Assembly: GCA_036339585.1 (NCBI GenBank)
Contig: JAYZAS010000019.1
Coordinates: forward strand, 22,217-86,216
DNA from: Pseudomonadota bacterium
Lineage (GTDB): Bacteria > Pseudomonadota > Alphaproteobacteria > UBA8366
Reading direction: 5' to 3'
DNA length: 64,000 nucleotides
Shown here: one piece after another, positions 54,332-63,578 of the stretch
Layout of the letters: each line of letters begins with the position of its first letter
Position numbering within the stretch: the first letter of the stretch is position 1
Translations under genes and position numbers: made by a program
The notes under the pieces: model-generated
What the model was told of the DNA's origin: nothing
The model's input: only the letters and a program-made list of their open reading frames with translations
Databases searched by the model: none

Positions 54332-55672
54332 ATGAGATTATTAATCGTTGGAACCCTTGAGGGACATATCACTACTGCCGGTAAAATTGCATTGTCACGT
54401 GGTGCCAAAGTTGCTCAAGCGGGCAGCATTGATGAAGCGATGAATGCACTTCGAACAGGGCAAGGTGCAGATTTGGTGATGATCGATGTCAAGCTCGATA
54501 TCGGAAGCATGATAAAGCGCTTAGATACTGAGCGCATTGCTGTGCCTGTTGTCGCTTGTGGTATTGGAACTGATGCAGATGCTGCCGTAGCAGCGATTGA
54601 ACAAGGGGCTAAAGAGTATATACCCCTACCCCCAGATGCGGAATTAATTGCAGCAGTGCTTGAGGCTGTTTCCGAGGAAAGTAGTGAAATTGTATTCCAG
54701 GACCCAGTCATGGACGCTGTAATCGCTCTTGCAAACAAAATAGCGCCATCTGAGGCATCAGTGTTGATTACGGGTGAGTCTGGAACAGGCAAGGAGCTTA
54801 TGGCCAACCACATCCATAAGAAGAGTAAACGATCAACTGCTCAGTTTGTAGCCGTGAATTGTGCTGCAATTCCAGAAAATCTTCTTGAGTCGGAGTTGTT
54901 TGGGCACGAGAAAGGAGCATTCACCGGTGCAGTTGCCAGACGTATTGGAAAGTTTGAAGAAGCCAACGGTGGTTCACTTCTATTAGATGAAATAAGTGAG
55001 ATGCACCCACGCCTTCAAGCCAAACTTCTCAGAGTTATACAAGAGCGTGAAATCGACAGGGTGGGTGGCACACAAACTATTCCAGTTGATGTGCGGATTC
55101 TTGCGACATCAAATCGTAATTTAGAGCAAGCAGTAAATGATAATGATTTCAGAGAAGACCTATTTTTTCGCCTTAATGTCGTCAACGTTGCTATGCCACC
55201 GCTACGCGAGCGGCCAAAAGACATTTTGACCTTAGCAAAATATTTTGCAAAAAAATATGCGGAGTCAAACGGTGTGGACTACCGGCCATTTACTAAATCA
55301 GCTGAAGAAACGTTGAAATGCCATACTTGGCGCGGGAACGTACGTGAACTTGAAAACACAATCCATCGTTCGGTACTCTTAGCACAAGGTGACGAGATTG
55401 ATACTGACGCGATAATGTTGAACTTAAGTGAAGGCCTACCAACTGACGACGCTACCGCTGTCGCTGCAGCAGCGGCAAACAAAGCTGAAACTATGGTTGG
55501 TAAAACTGTTGCCGAGGTTGAGAGGGATTTAATAATAGGAACCTTAGAACACTGTCTTGGCAATAGAACCCATGCAGCTAATATTCTTGGTATTTCGATA
55601 CGAACGCTGCGGAACAAACTAAAAATCTACAGTCAAGAAGGCGTTGCTGTTCCGATGCCTGGCGAGGGATAA
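54332..55672 (+). CDS. flbD: Sigma-54-dependent flagellar activator FlbD
   Basis: FlbD is the activator of late flagellar sigma-54 promoters. The 446 residues contain a receiver-like domain (1-115), an AAA+ domain with Walker A GESGTGKE (148-155), the sigma-54-contacting GAFTGA (195-200) and Walker B SLLLDE (215-220), and a C-terminal Fis-type helix-turn-helix (NRTHAANILGISIRTLRNKL). The receiver keeps D52 but lacks the N-terminal acidic pair and the late lysine, as in Caulobacter FlbD, which is controlled by FliX. Its likely targets are the promoters listed here, including perhaps its own operon. Confidence 0.94.
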   Translation: MRLLIVGTLEGHITTAGKIALSRGAKVAQAGSIDEAMNALRTGQGADLVMIDVKLDIGSMIKRLDTERIAVPVVACGIGTDADAAVAAIEQGAKEYIPLPPDAELIAAVLEAVSEESSEIVFQDPVMDAVIALANKIAPSEASVLITGESGTGKELMANHIHKKSKRSTAQFVAVNCAAIPENLLESELFGHEKGAFTGAVARRIGKFEEANGGSLLLDEISEMHPRLQAKLLRVIQEREIDRVGGTQTIPVDVRILATSNRNLEQAVNDNDFREDLFFRLNVVNVAMPPLRERPKDILTLAKYFAKKYAESNGVDYRPFTKSAEETLKCHTWRGNVRELENTIHRSVLLAQGDEIDTDAIMLNLSEGLPTDDATAVAAAAANKAETMVGKTVAEVERDLIIGTLEHCLGNRTHAANILGISIRTLRNKLKIYSQEGVAVPMPGEG

Positions 55673-55711
55673 CTGGTAACTTCATTTGAAAATGGAAGAT
55701 GCACTTAGGTT

Positions 55712-57817
55712 ATGACGGACACTAGCCCGGATCAGGCTCCACGAAGTTCTGAAAACGGTCTGCTTGCAGCCATCAGTAGCCGCAGCGACATAATGCTTGC
55801 TGTTGCTATTGTTTTTATGCTGGGGCTTTTATTGTTGCCGGTGCCAACCTGGTTTTTAGATACGAGCCTTGCTGTTTCGATCACATTCGCCATTGTGATT
55901 TTGATGACAGTTCTATTTCTCAAAGATCCACTCGAGCTTAATTCGTTCCCATCCATTCTTTTAATCGCGACAATGCTTCGATTAGGACTGAATGTTGCGT
56001 CGACCAAATTAATCCTTACCGATGGGCACACTGGAACTGATGCAGCTGGCCAAGTCATCGAGGCTTTCGGGAATTTTGTAGTTTCTGGGAATTATGTGAT
56101 TGGGATTATCGTATTTTCAATCTTAGTGATAATAAACTTTATCGTAATAACAAAAGGTGCGGGAAGAATTGCAGAAGTTGCAGCACGCTTTAGCCTTGAT
56201 GCGATGCCCGGGAAACAAATGGCAATAGATGCAGATCTCTCGGCTGGCCTGATCAACGAGGACCAAGCACGCGCAAGGCGCACCAAGTTAGAGGACGAAA
56301 GTTCATTCTATGGGGCAATGGATGGCGCCTCAAAGTTCGTGCGTGGCGATGCAATTGCGGGTTTACTAATAACGTTGATCAATATTGTTGGTGGGATTGT
56401 GATAGGTGTTGCGATGCAGGACATGACGCTCGCTAACGCTGCCTCAACATATACATTACTTACGATTGGGGATGGATTAGTAAGCCAAATTCCAGCGCTT
56501 ATCGTATCTACCGGGGCTGGCATGTTAGTTACAAAAGCTGGCACGGCAGGCTCTACAGACAAGATTGTATTTGGTCAGCTGGGGCATTATCCAACTGCCC
56601 TCACCATGAGTGCGACGTTATTAATTCTGATGTCACTACTGCCAGGCATACCACTGCTTCCTTTTTTCGGACTGGCGTTACTTACGGGTGGGCTTGCATT
56701 CTTGATCTATCAACGCGAAGCGACAGCGAAGGCTGAGGAGGCGGCAGCGGTAGCTGCTGCCGATGAGCCTGACGCACCCACCGAGGAGCCGATTACAGCA
56801 GCTCTACAAATAGATAATATAAGACTTGAGCTAGGATATGGCCTACTTGCGATGATAAATAATGCTCGGGAACCCCGGCTAACAGACCAGATCAAAGCTC
56901 TGAGAAGGCAATTGGCTGTAGAACTTGGTTTTGTTATGCCAGCTGTTCGGATACAAGACAATTTACAATTGCCCACCAATAATTATGTCATTCGAATAAA
57001 GGAGATAGAGGCCGGCAGTGGTGAGTTACGCCCTAATATGCTCCTCATCATGGACCCGGGCGGAGAGCCTATCACACTCCCTGGCGAAGCCACTACAGAG
57101 CCGACATTTGGCTTGCCAGCGGTTTGGATAAACGAGCAGCATCGCGAGGAAGCAATGTTTCGAGGCTACACTGTGGTAGATGCGCCCACAGTTATAACCA
57201 CACATCTTACTGAAATTATTCGCGATAATATGTCCGAATTGCTTTCCTACGCCGAAACACAAAAACTCTTAGACGAACTAGATCAGCCGCAGCAGAAGCT
57301 CATTACCGATTTAATACCTGCACAAATTTCGGTAGGAGGCGTGCAACGGGTGCTTCAAAATCTTTTAGGCGAACGTATATCTGTGCGCGATTTGTCGACC
57401 ATCCTCGAGGGTATTTCAGAGGCTACTGGCTATACTAGAAACATAGGCCAAATCACAGAGCATGTAAGAGCACGCTTAGCTCGCCAAATTTCTGATACTG
57501 CAACCAATGAACAAGGTTTTATTCCCCTGATAACCCTCTCGCCAGATTGGGAACAGGCATTTGCCGAGTCAATAATAAGCCAAGGAGATGAACAACAGCT
57601 TTCTATGGCACCAAGCCAGTTACAGCAATTTATAAATGCGGTACGAACTGCTTTTGAACGGCACGCAATGCAGGGGGAGTCTGCTGTACTCCTCGTAAGC
57701 CCTGCAATTCGCCCATTTGTTCGCTCTGTAATTGAGCGTTTTCGGCCTGTAACAATAGTAATGTCTCAAAATGAGGTTCATCCAAAAGCACGTATCAAAA
57801 CACTCGAACAGATCTAG
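55712..57817 (+). CDS. flhA: Flagellar export protein FlhA
   Basis: FlhA is the largest membrane component of the exporter and docks substrates and chaperones. The 701 residues have about eight membrane segments in the first 340, the FHIPEP-family region LKDPLELNSFPSILLIATML and the stretch FVVSGNYVIGIIVFSILVII, the MPGKQMAIDADLSAGLI loop, and a soluble C-terminal nonamer domain. The length is typical. It follows flbD by 39 bases in the fliF operon. Confidence 0.97.
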   Translation: MTDTSPDQAPRSSENGLLAAISSRSDIMLAVAIVFMLGLLLLPVPTWFLDTSLAVSITFAIVILMTVLFLKDPLELNSFPSILLIATMLRLGLNVASTKLILTDGHTGTDAAGQVIEAFGNFVVSGNYVIGIIVFSILVIINFIVITKGAGRIAEVAARFSLDAMPGKQMAIDADLSAGLINEDQARARRTKLEDESSFYGAMDGASKFVRGDAIAGLLITLINIVGGIVIGVAMQDMTLANAASTYTLLTIGDGLVSQIPALIVSTGAGMLVTKAGTAGSTDKIVFGQLGHYPTALTMSATLLILMSLLPGIPLLPFFGLALLTGGLAFLIYQREATAKAEEAAAVAAADEPDAPTEEPITAALQIDNIRLELGYGLLAMINNAREPRLTDQIKALRRQLAVELGFVMPAVRIQDNLQLPTNNYVIRIKEIEAGSGELRPNMLLIMDPGGEPITLPGEATTEPTFGLPAVWINEQHREEAMFRGYTVVDAPTVITTHLTEIIRDNMSELLSYAETQKLLDELDQPQQKLITDLIPAQISVGGVQRVLQNLLGERISVRDLSTILEGISEATGYTRNIGQITEHVRARLARQISDTATNEQGFIPLITLSPDWEQAFAESIISQGDEQQLSMAPSQLQQFINAVRTAFERHAMQGESAVLLVSPAIRPFVRSVIERFRPVTIVMSQNEVHPKARIKTLEQI

Positions 57818-57910
57818 TAGAATAAAAAGGACGCCCCTACGCTCAACCACCCGTATGCTAGCACTACAACATAATATTTCTCAACCTTAGCTCAAAAGCA
57901 GTATTCTGAG

Positions 57911-59437
57911 ATGACAGAAGCCATAAAACCCCCGAAAGGAGAACCAAAACAATTCTCGTCGCAGCAAATATCGACAACAATTAAATCAACCCTTCTTCGT
58001 CTCCCAAATGGACACTCCCCTCTTGAAATCGGACAAAATCTCTCTGGCATCGTACTCAAATCATCGGTCGTTGGTGAGACCCGTATAAAACTGGATACGG
58101 GCGAAATATTCTTAAAATCAAACGACTCGTTATCAACTGGCACTAAGATAATGGTTCGGGTCATATCAGGCGGAAACAAACCGCAGGTATTATTGCAGAT
58201 ACACCCCGACCTTCCGCGCAATAGTTCTTTGCCCGAGTCTACAACCCATACCGCCCGGGAAGAGTATCCTCAGGTCAATACCGGTTTCGGACGGGCACAG
58301 TTACCATCTTCGATAAGATATTCAAACAATCCACCTCCTGTCCACCTCTCTGGCTTGCTAGCTAAAGGCGAGTTGTTCTCAGGGCAGGTTTCAGGTCCTC
58401 CACAAACCAAAACCACATACACAAACCGATCTCCGACCCCTCGGTTGGGGAACACCGAAAATAGCGTGTCAAGACCCGCATTGGATGTCAGTCAACCTCA
58501 GTTTTCGTTAGGAACTTCTCTAACCATTCAATTGATGTCCATCAGTCAATCTGGAGGTAAAATTAAAAGTCGGCTTACAAGTAATGATGCCCCTTTAGGG
58601 TCTCCCGGCACAAAACTAGTCGGTACAGTTACAAATAGTACTCCGGACGGTAGACCAATCATCACAACTCCTTTAGCCACAATTACAATAGACATAAAAA
58701 GCGCTATACCAATTGGAACTAGGTTGACCATGGTCGTGTATGGTTCATCTCAACCCAATGAGCGCTCATCATTCGCGCCTATTAACCCGCTAGGCAATTG
58801 GCAATCCCTGCAAGACGCCATACAAATCGTTAGGCAAGCCGATCCAATAACACATTCGTCGTTAATTCGAAAGATTCCAACCGCTGGGCCACAACTAACT
58901 GCATCCATGCTCCTTTTTTTATACACAATGAAAAATGGTGGCATGTCTCGATTCCTTGGCGAGAGTGCAAGTCAAATTTTGGAAGCTGAGGGAAATCTTT
59001 GGAAATATTTGCAGGAAGATGTCGGCCAAGCACCCCGTCAAGCCCCAGAACGTCCTAGCTCAGATTGGCGTGCATTCCTAATCCCGTTTCTAACCCATGG
59101 TGGCATACAGCAGTTTCGCTTTAATGTGCGACCTGATGACGAATCAAATGATGGAAGTTCTGAAACAGATCCTGTTTTCCAATTTATCGTTGAGGCAATA
59201 CTCGGAAAGCTCGGCCAGATACAAATAGACGGGCGGGTCCAGAACAAGATAATCGAGTTAATTATGTACTCACAAAATACGGTATCGGACGAAATACGCA
59301 TCGGCATAAATAAAATTTATACTGATACCCTATCAGCTCTTGGTTTTGCAGGTACTCTTTCCTACCGCAAAGTTGAGAGTTTGGATGAGATGCCAAAAAG
59401 TACCGCAGGCACTTCCCATAGAGGTATTTCCGTGTGA
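57911..59437 (+). CDS. FliK-like protein downstream of flhA
   Basis: The 508 residues have an N-terminal beta-rich part (residues 35-95), a long disordered P/S/T-rich region and a helical/beta C-terminal domain (about 395-490: FQFIVEAILGKLGQIQIDGR, LIMYSQNTVSDEIRIGINKI and LSALGFAGTLSYRKVE). The last region resembles the FliK C-terminal domain in layout, and proteins of this kind occur after flhA in other alphaproteobacteria. A bona fide FliK is encoded at 44991, so this may be a second ruler-like or export-control protein. The family call is moderate; the function is inferred. Confidence 0.6.
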   Translation: MTEAIKPPKGEPKQFSSQQISTTIKSTLLRLPNGHSPLEIGQNLSGIVLKSSVVGETRIKLDTGEIFLKSNDSLSTGTKIMVRVISGGNKPQVLLQIHPDLPRNSSLPESTTHTAREEYPQVNTGFGRAQLPSSIRYSNNPPPVHLSGLLAKGELFSGQVSGPPQTKTTYTNRSPTPRLGNTENSVSRPALDVSQPQFSLGTSLTIQLMSISQSGGKIKSRLTSNDAPLGSPGTKLVGTVTNSTPDGRPIITTPLATITIDIKSAIPIGTRLTMVVYGSSQPNERSSFAPINPLGNWQSLQDAIQIVRQADPITHSSLIRKIPTAGPQLTASMLLFLYTMKNGGMSRFLGESASQILEAEGNLWKYLQEDVGQAPRQAPERPSSDWRAFLIPFLTHGGIQQFRFNVRPDDESNDGSSETDPVFQFIVEAILGKLGQIQIDGRVQNKIIELIMYSQNTVSDEIRIGINKIYTDTLSALGFAGTLSYRKVESLDEMPKSTAGTSHRGISV

Positions 59438-59517
59438 CAAATTTTACATACCGAACACCAGTCAAGAAGAGAGCCCGCCGCCGCTCCATCAATTCAAAAT
59501 TACTTTACAATAACGAT

Positions 59518-59931
59518 TTAATTTCTTCTCCTATGACCATTTAGCGCAATCTCATCCAATTCGCTACGCTCACGGCGTTCATTTTCTCTAAGCTCTTTTT
59601 GCACTCCAGCACTATCAGTAATTTCATATTTTTTTACATCCGCAAATGCCTCTCGCACTTCTTCCCGCGCTGCCTCTACCTGCCCCAACGCTAATTCACG
59701 ATCCTTCCGCTTTTTTTTTATTCGTGCAAATGAAGCTGACAAGAAATTGTTTAGGTCTCGATTTCCCTCGTAATTTTGCGATGCGAAATTTTTTTCGTGC
59801 TCAATTTGGGTCTTAATTTCTGTTATTTCTGCATCAACCTCCATCAATTTTTCTTCTAACCTTTTCAAACCACGACGCCTCTCGTCTAGTTGGAACCGAT
59901 GGAAGCGTATTAATTTCTTAATTGCACTCAT
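59518..59931 (-). CDS. fliJ: Flagellar export chaperone/ATPase stalk protein FliJ
   Basis: FliJ is the coiled-coil central stalk of the FliI ATPase ring. The 137 residues are one long charged helical protein (RFHRFQLDERRRGLKRLEEK to about 120) with no membrane segment. Sequence conservation is low in this family, but the length, N-terminal pattern and the one-base overlap with the fliI stop make it secure. It is the last gene of this two-gene operon and converges on the FliK-like gene. Confidence 0.9.
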   Translation of the reverse strand: MSAIKKLIRFHRFQLDERRRGLKRLEEKLMEVDAEITEIKTQIEHEKNFASQNYEGNRDLNNFLSASFARIKKKRKDRELALGQVEAAREEVREAFADVKKYEITDSAGVQKELRENERRERSELDEIALNGHRRRN

Positions 59932-61514
59932 TATGACGGATCCCCACTATGTGTCGGTTTTGGCGCTGATGCCAAAGGCTCAATTTCCACTTTTGACGCC
60001 GCAGATGAAATGCGGCGTTCCTGCGAATTGGGCAGAGCATCCGGATCTTTTTGCACTAAGTTTTCTGTAGGTTGCGGAGGTGCCGCAGCAGCTGGAACTG
60101 CCGGTGTCTCGCCCCCAACTGCATTAGCAGACTTCCCAACCCTATTTTCATTATCCACCGGGGTGACACTGTCTTCAATTATCTCTTCCATTGGAATATC
60201 AAGAATGTCAGCTAATTCCCGATAACCCTCCTCCAAGCATGCCTTGTCTTGTTTGTTTTGACTTAAAAATTTCTCGATCCCTTGATGATACCGAATAGCT
60301 TCATCTACCGCTGGATCACTTCCATGACGATATGCGCCCAACCGAATTAATTCCGCCATATCCTCGTACACAGCCATTAAGCTCCGCGCCCGATCAATTA
60401 TTCTATTTTCATCGGCTGAGTTACAGGTGGGAAGTGTCCTTGAAACGCTTCGAAGGATGTTAATGGCCGGATATCTATTACGTTCAGCAATGGTGCGATC
60501 AAGAACAATATGCCCGTCCACGATGCCACGGACTGAGTCTGAAATGGGCTCGTTGTGATCATCCCCTTCGACTAAAACCGTAAATAATCCTGTAATACTT
60601 CCTTGACCTATCCCGGGACCCGCCCTCTCTAGGAGCTTTGGCATTTCTGAGAATACCGTCGGGGTATAACCTTTACTCGCCGGAGGTTCCCCCGCAGATA
60701 ATCCAATCTCGCGCAGTGCCATAGCGAAGCGTGTAATGCTGTCCATCAGACAGAGTACATCACGTCCTTGGTCCCGGAAGTATTCAGCGACAGCCATGGT
60801 CATGAATGCCGCTTGCCGTCGCATAAGCGCAGATTCATTTGAGGTTGCCACAACTAAAACACTCCGCGCCAAACCCTCAGGCCCCAAATCTTCCTCAATA
60901 AACTCTTTTACCTCACGTCCTCGTTCGCCAATTAAACCAAGAACAATGACATCCGCCGTAGAATGCCGCGTAAGCATTGACATTAAAATTGATTTACCAA
61001 CCCCCGAACCTGAAAAGATACCCATTCGTTGTCCCCGACAACATGTAATAAAGGTATTGATAGAGCGAACTCCTAAATCTATCTTTCCGGATACACGCTT
61101 ACGTTGGTGTGCTGGAGGGGGTGAAGCACATAGTGGATAGGCCTCTGCGCCTTTCGAAACTGGAGGCCCACCATCAAGAGGGTCACCAAGCGCGTTAATC
61201 ACACGCCCCAACCATTTTTCATTCGGGTAGGCAGCAGGCTGGCTCTCACCCACCAAAGCTCGGCTCCCTAGTCCCACGCCATCAAGTGGTCCGAATGGCA
61301 TCGCAAGAGCACGGTTATCGCGGAATCCAATAATTTCACAGGTAACAGAAGATCCGCCCCGAACTTCGAGGTGACATCGTTCACCTATTGCTAATCTCTC
61401 TCCGAGGCCCTCAATCTCAACTAGCAACCCTTGTATTGCTTTTACGCGGCCATAAAGCTTTAGCCTATCTAGTCGAGATATCTCCTCGATAACAGTTTTC
61501 AAATCATCGTTCAT
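59931..61514 (-). CDS. fliI: Flagellar export ATPase FliI
   Basis: FliI is the F1-beta-like ATPase energising flagellar export. The 527 residues have the N-terminal beta-barrel, Walker A SGSGVGKS (168-175), GLIGERGREVKEFIEEDLG, the DSITRFAMALREIGLSAGEPPASKGY region (seen at about 257-282) and the catalytic SVFTVLVEGDDHNEP-like loop as LFTVLVEGDDHNEPISDSV. The enzyme core ends near residue 445; the remaining 80 residues are a P/A/E-rich tail not usual in FliI (about 440-460 residues). Confidence 0.96.
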   Translation of the reverse strand: MNDDLKTVIEEISRLDRLKLYGRVKAIQGLLVEIEGLGERLAIGERCHLEVRGGSSVTCEIIGFRDNRALAMPFGPLDGVGLGSRALVGESQPAAYPNEKWLGRVINALGDPLDGGPPVSKGAEAYPLCASPPPAHQRKRVSGKIDLGVRSINTFITCCRGQRMGIFSGSGVGKSILMSMLTRHSTADVIVLGLIGERGREVKEFIEEDLGPEGLARSVLVVATSNESALMRRQAAFMTMAVAEYFRDQGRDVLCLMDSITRFAMALREIGLSAGEPPASKGYTPTVFSEMPKLLERAGPGIGQGSITGLFTVLVEGDDHNEPISDSVRGIVDGHIVLDRTIAERNRYPAINILRSVSRTLPTCNSADENRIIDRARSLMAVYEDMAELIRLGAYRHGSDPAVDEAIRYHQGIEKFLSQNKQDKACLEEGYRELADILDIPMEEIIEDSVTPVDNENRVGKSANAVGGETPAVPAAAAPPQPTENLVQKDPDALPNSQERRISSAASKVEIEPLASAPKPTHSGDPS

Positions 61515-61871
61515 TATAACATTTTATCGTTTGTGGCCCATATAGCAAAAAAAGATACATATATTGTGTCACCCACGATTTATTGATTTAGGCGTGGCGA
61601 TATTGAATGCAATAATTTTCACCTTTAATCATTTTAAATACAAAATCATAACAGAAAAAGTTAACTACAAATTTTTTCATAATTCTACTTCTAGGACGTG
61701 TGCAGCACCTTAAGAGAAAATTTTTTTCACAAATGGTTTGATAGCTCCCAAGATATAGATCCTCCAATGAATTGAAAAAACTACCAAAGCTTATTAACTT
61801 AACGATATTTTATTTGGCAAACACCGTTGCACATAAATGATAATGTTGTGATTTCTTGAAGGCTATTTACC
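61515..61871. other. Intergenic region between fliI and the DUF364-like gene
   Basis: No gene is present. The minus-strand side has a possible fliI promoter, TTGCAT then 16 bases then TAAATC (about 61578-61605), which is weak. The plus-strand side has a sigma-54-like sequence with one base too many between its halves (61814-61829), which I rejected. Confidence 0.5.
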
Positions 61872-62570
61872 ATGCTTAAATGCTTGGCCGATTCAATCTC
61901 TGGAAAAGCTTCTATGGTTGCGGTTGGACTTAATTGGACTTTAGTCGAGGGACCGGATGGGATAGGATTGGCACATAGCCCTGTAAAGCGAACAAGTGGT
62001 TGCTATAACCTAAAAGGTGCTGGGCAACAACGCGGAAAACCATTAGCTGAACTCGCTGCGAGCATTCATTCAGAGAATCCGTTTGATCGAGCACTGGCTC
62101 TAGCTTCAATAAATGCGCATTTTAATCGACCGGATCAAGAAGGCACAGTCGACAATGGGCTAGATTTATTCACCAAAAATGATTGTCTCAATACTGTGGC
62201 GATTGGCAGATTTCCCAATATCGAAAACCGATTTCCAGGCGTCAAAGTAATCGAAAAAAACCCTAGCCAAAATGATTACCCGATTAGCAAAGCCGATCAA
62301 TTATTAAAAACTGCCAACCAGGTCATTATTTCGGCTTCAGTGTTATCTTCGAAAGAAATCATAGATTACCTAAATGCCGCCGCGAATGCTAAGATAATGC
62401 TCATCGGCCCCAGTACTCCAATGAGCCCAGACCTATTTAAAAATGGAATTTCGATTTTAGCCGGCTTTATCGTTACAAAACCCAGCCACGCTATCGATGT
62501 TGTCATACAAGGTGGCTCAATTAGCCAATTACGAGAATGTGGACGTAATATTTGCTTACATCAAGCCTAA
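61872..62570 (+). CDS. DUF364/DUF4213-type putative heavy-metal chelation protein
   Basis: The 232 residues match the two-part DUF4213/DUF364 design: an N-terminal domain with VAVGLNWTLVEGPDGIGLAH and LAELAASIHSENPFDRALAL, then ASINAHFN, and a C-terminal Rossmann-like part (VAIGRFPNIENRF, ADQLLKTANQVIISASVL and LIGPSTPMSPDLFKNGI). Proteins of this family are predicted metal chelators; several are found near molybdenum or nitrogenase genes. Here mobA and moaA are adjacent, hinting at a molybdenum link. Its end overlaps the mobA end by four bases on the opposite strand. Confidence 0.78.
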   Translation: MLKCLADSISGKASMVAVGLNWTLVEGPDGIGLAHSPVKRTSGCYNLKGAGQQRGKPLAELAASIHSENPFDRALALASINAHFNRPDQEGTVDNGLDLFTKNDCLNTVAIGRFPNIENRFPGVKVIEKNPSQNDYPISKADQLLKTANQVIISASVLSSKEIIDYLNAAANAKIMLIGPSTPMSPDLFKNGISILAGFIVTKPSHAIDVVIQGGSISQLRECGRNICLHQA

Positions 62571-63178
62571 CTTAACAAAATCTTCTCTGCCAACAACAGG
62601 TCTTCAGGGCAATTCATGTTGGCGAATGGATCAATTCTTTCAACCTCATAATCGACCAAAACGATACTATGCCGCTTTGCCCAAGTTTCTACTCGCCTAA
62701 TACCGTCATGCAGTAAGGCGGACCGCAATCTATCTTTTTGGCTAACAGGCCAAAGGCCAATTGTGTAGTGGACATGTGCAGCCGAAGCGGCGAGCGCTAG
62801 ATCCGCCTGTTTTGCGTCTCTCTCCACCAGCAACTTCCCAACCAAGTCTTCAGGAAGAAATGGACAATCTACGGGAGCACTAAAGATATAATTAATGTCG
62901 GGATATTCACGAGCAGTCCATTCCATTCCAGTAAGTATACCTGCTAGTGGGCCCAGGTGCCCCGAACAAGAGTCGCGCTGAGTCGGCAAACCGGCACTTA
63001 AAAAAGGCGACGGATCGTCATTTATATTTAGAAGAAGCTTGTTTACTTGAGGCTGTACATGCTCGACTACATGTTGGATTAGAGTTTGCCCACGCAAAAG
63101 TGCAAATGATTTTTGCTTTCCACCCATCCGTCGCCCTCTGCCACCCGCCAGTATAACACCATTTACCAACGACGACAT
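62567..63178 (-). CDS. mobA: Molybdenum cofactor guanylyltransferase MobA
   Basis: MobA attaches GMP to molybdopterin to make the MGD form of the cofactor. The 203-residue protein starts MSSLVNGVILAGGRGRRMGG, the nucleotidyltransferase signature, and has NINDDPSPF, FSAPVDCPFLPEDLVGKLL and a C-terminal VERIDPFANMNCPEDL typical of MobA. The frame extends to 63199 (seven more residues); I chose 63178 by family comparison, though neither start has a good ribosome site. It is divergent from moaA. Confidence 0.9.
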   Translation of the reverse strand: MSSLVNGVILAGGRGRRMGGKQKSFALLRGQTLIQHVVEHVQPQVNKLLLNINDDPSPFLSAGLPTQRDSCSGHLGPLAGILTGMEWTAREYPDINYIFSAPVDCPFLPEDLVGKLLVERDAKQADLALAASAAHVHYTIGLWPVSQKDRLRSALLHDGIRRVETWAKRHSIVLVDYEVERIDPFANMNCPEDLLLAEKILLS

Positions 63179-63578
63179 GGTTACGCGTCTATCATGCATG
63201 CATCGATGTTAGTGATGCTGACAATTAACGAGGAATATATGAAAAAATTGTTGTAATAGTACGATATATAATGCATCCGAACCTTTAAGCAATTATTACG
63301 ACATATGCATTTGATATGCGTTTTTTTATAATAAACGCCATTGTCACCAAACTTGTATAAAAAAACTTGCTGTTGGAAGACAAATATTTCCGTTTCCTGC
63401 ACTTTTGATATTCAGTACAAAGTTTTCTATAGTCCAACAGCCAACTTTTCTGGTTTATACTATAGTTATGACCGCAGGTGAAAAACTCATTGCATGTTAG
63501 ACAACTAGTTTTTGACTTTATAAAGATAAAGATTATTGGAAGACTAATAAATTGAAACGATGTCGATAAAACAGTGCC
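63179..63578. other. Divergent intergenic region between mobA and moaA
   Basis: About 400 AT-rich bases without a believable gene; a 100-codon minus-strand frame here has no family likeness. A short inverted repeat GCGTTT...AAACGC at about 63316-63338 is present. I looked for the conserved stem set of a molybdenum cofactor riboswitch and could not establish one by eye. Confidence 0.45.

Noticed and set aside
61814..61829. Sigma-54-like sequence TGGCAAACACCGTTGC upstream of the DUF364-like gene
   Set aside because: There are eleven rather than ten bases between GG and GC, a spacing sigma-54 does not tolerate well, and the gene is not flagellar.
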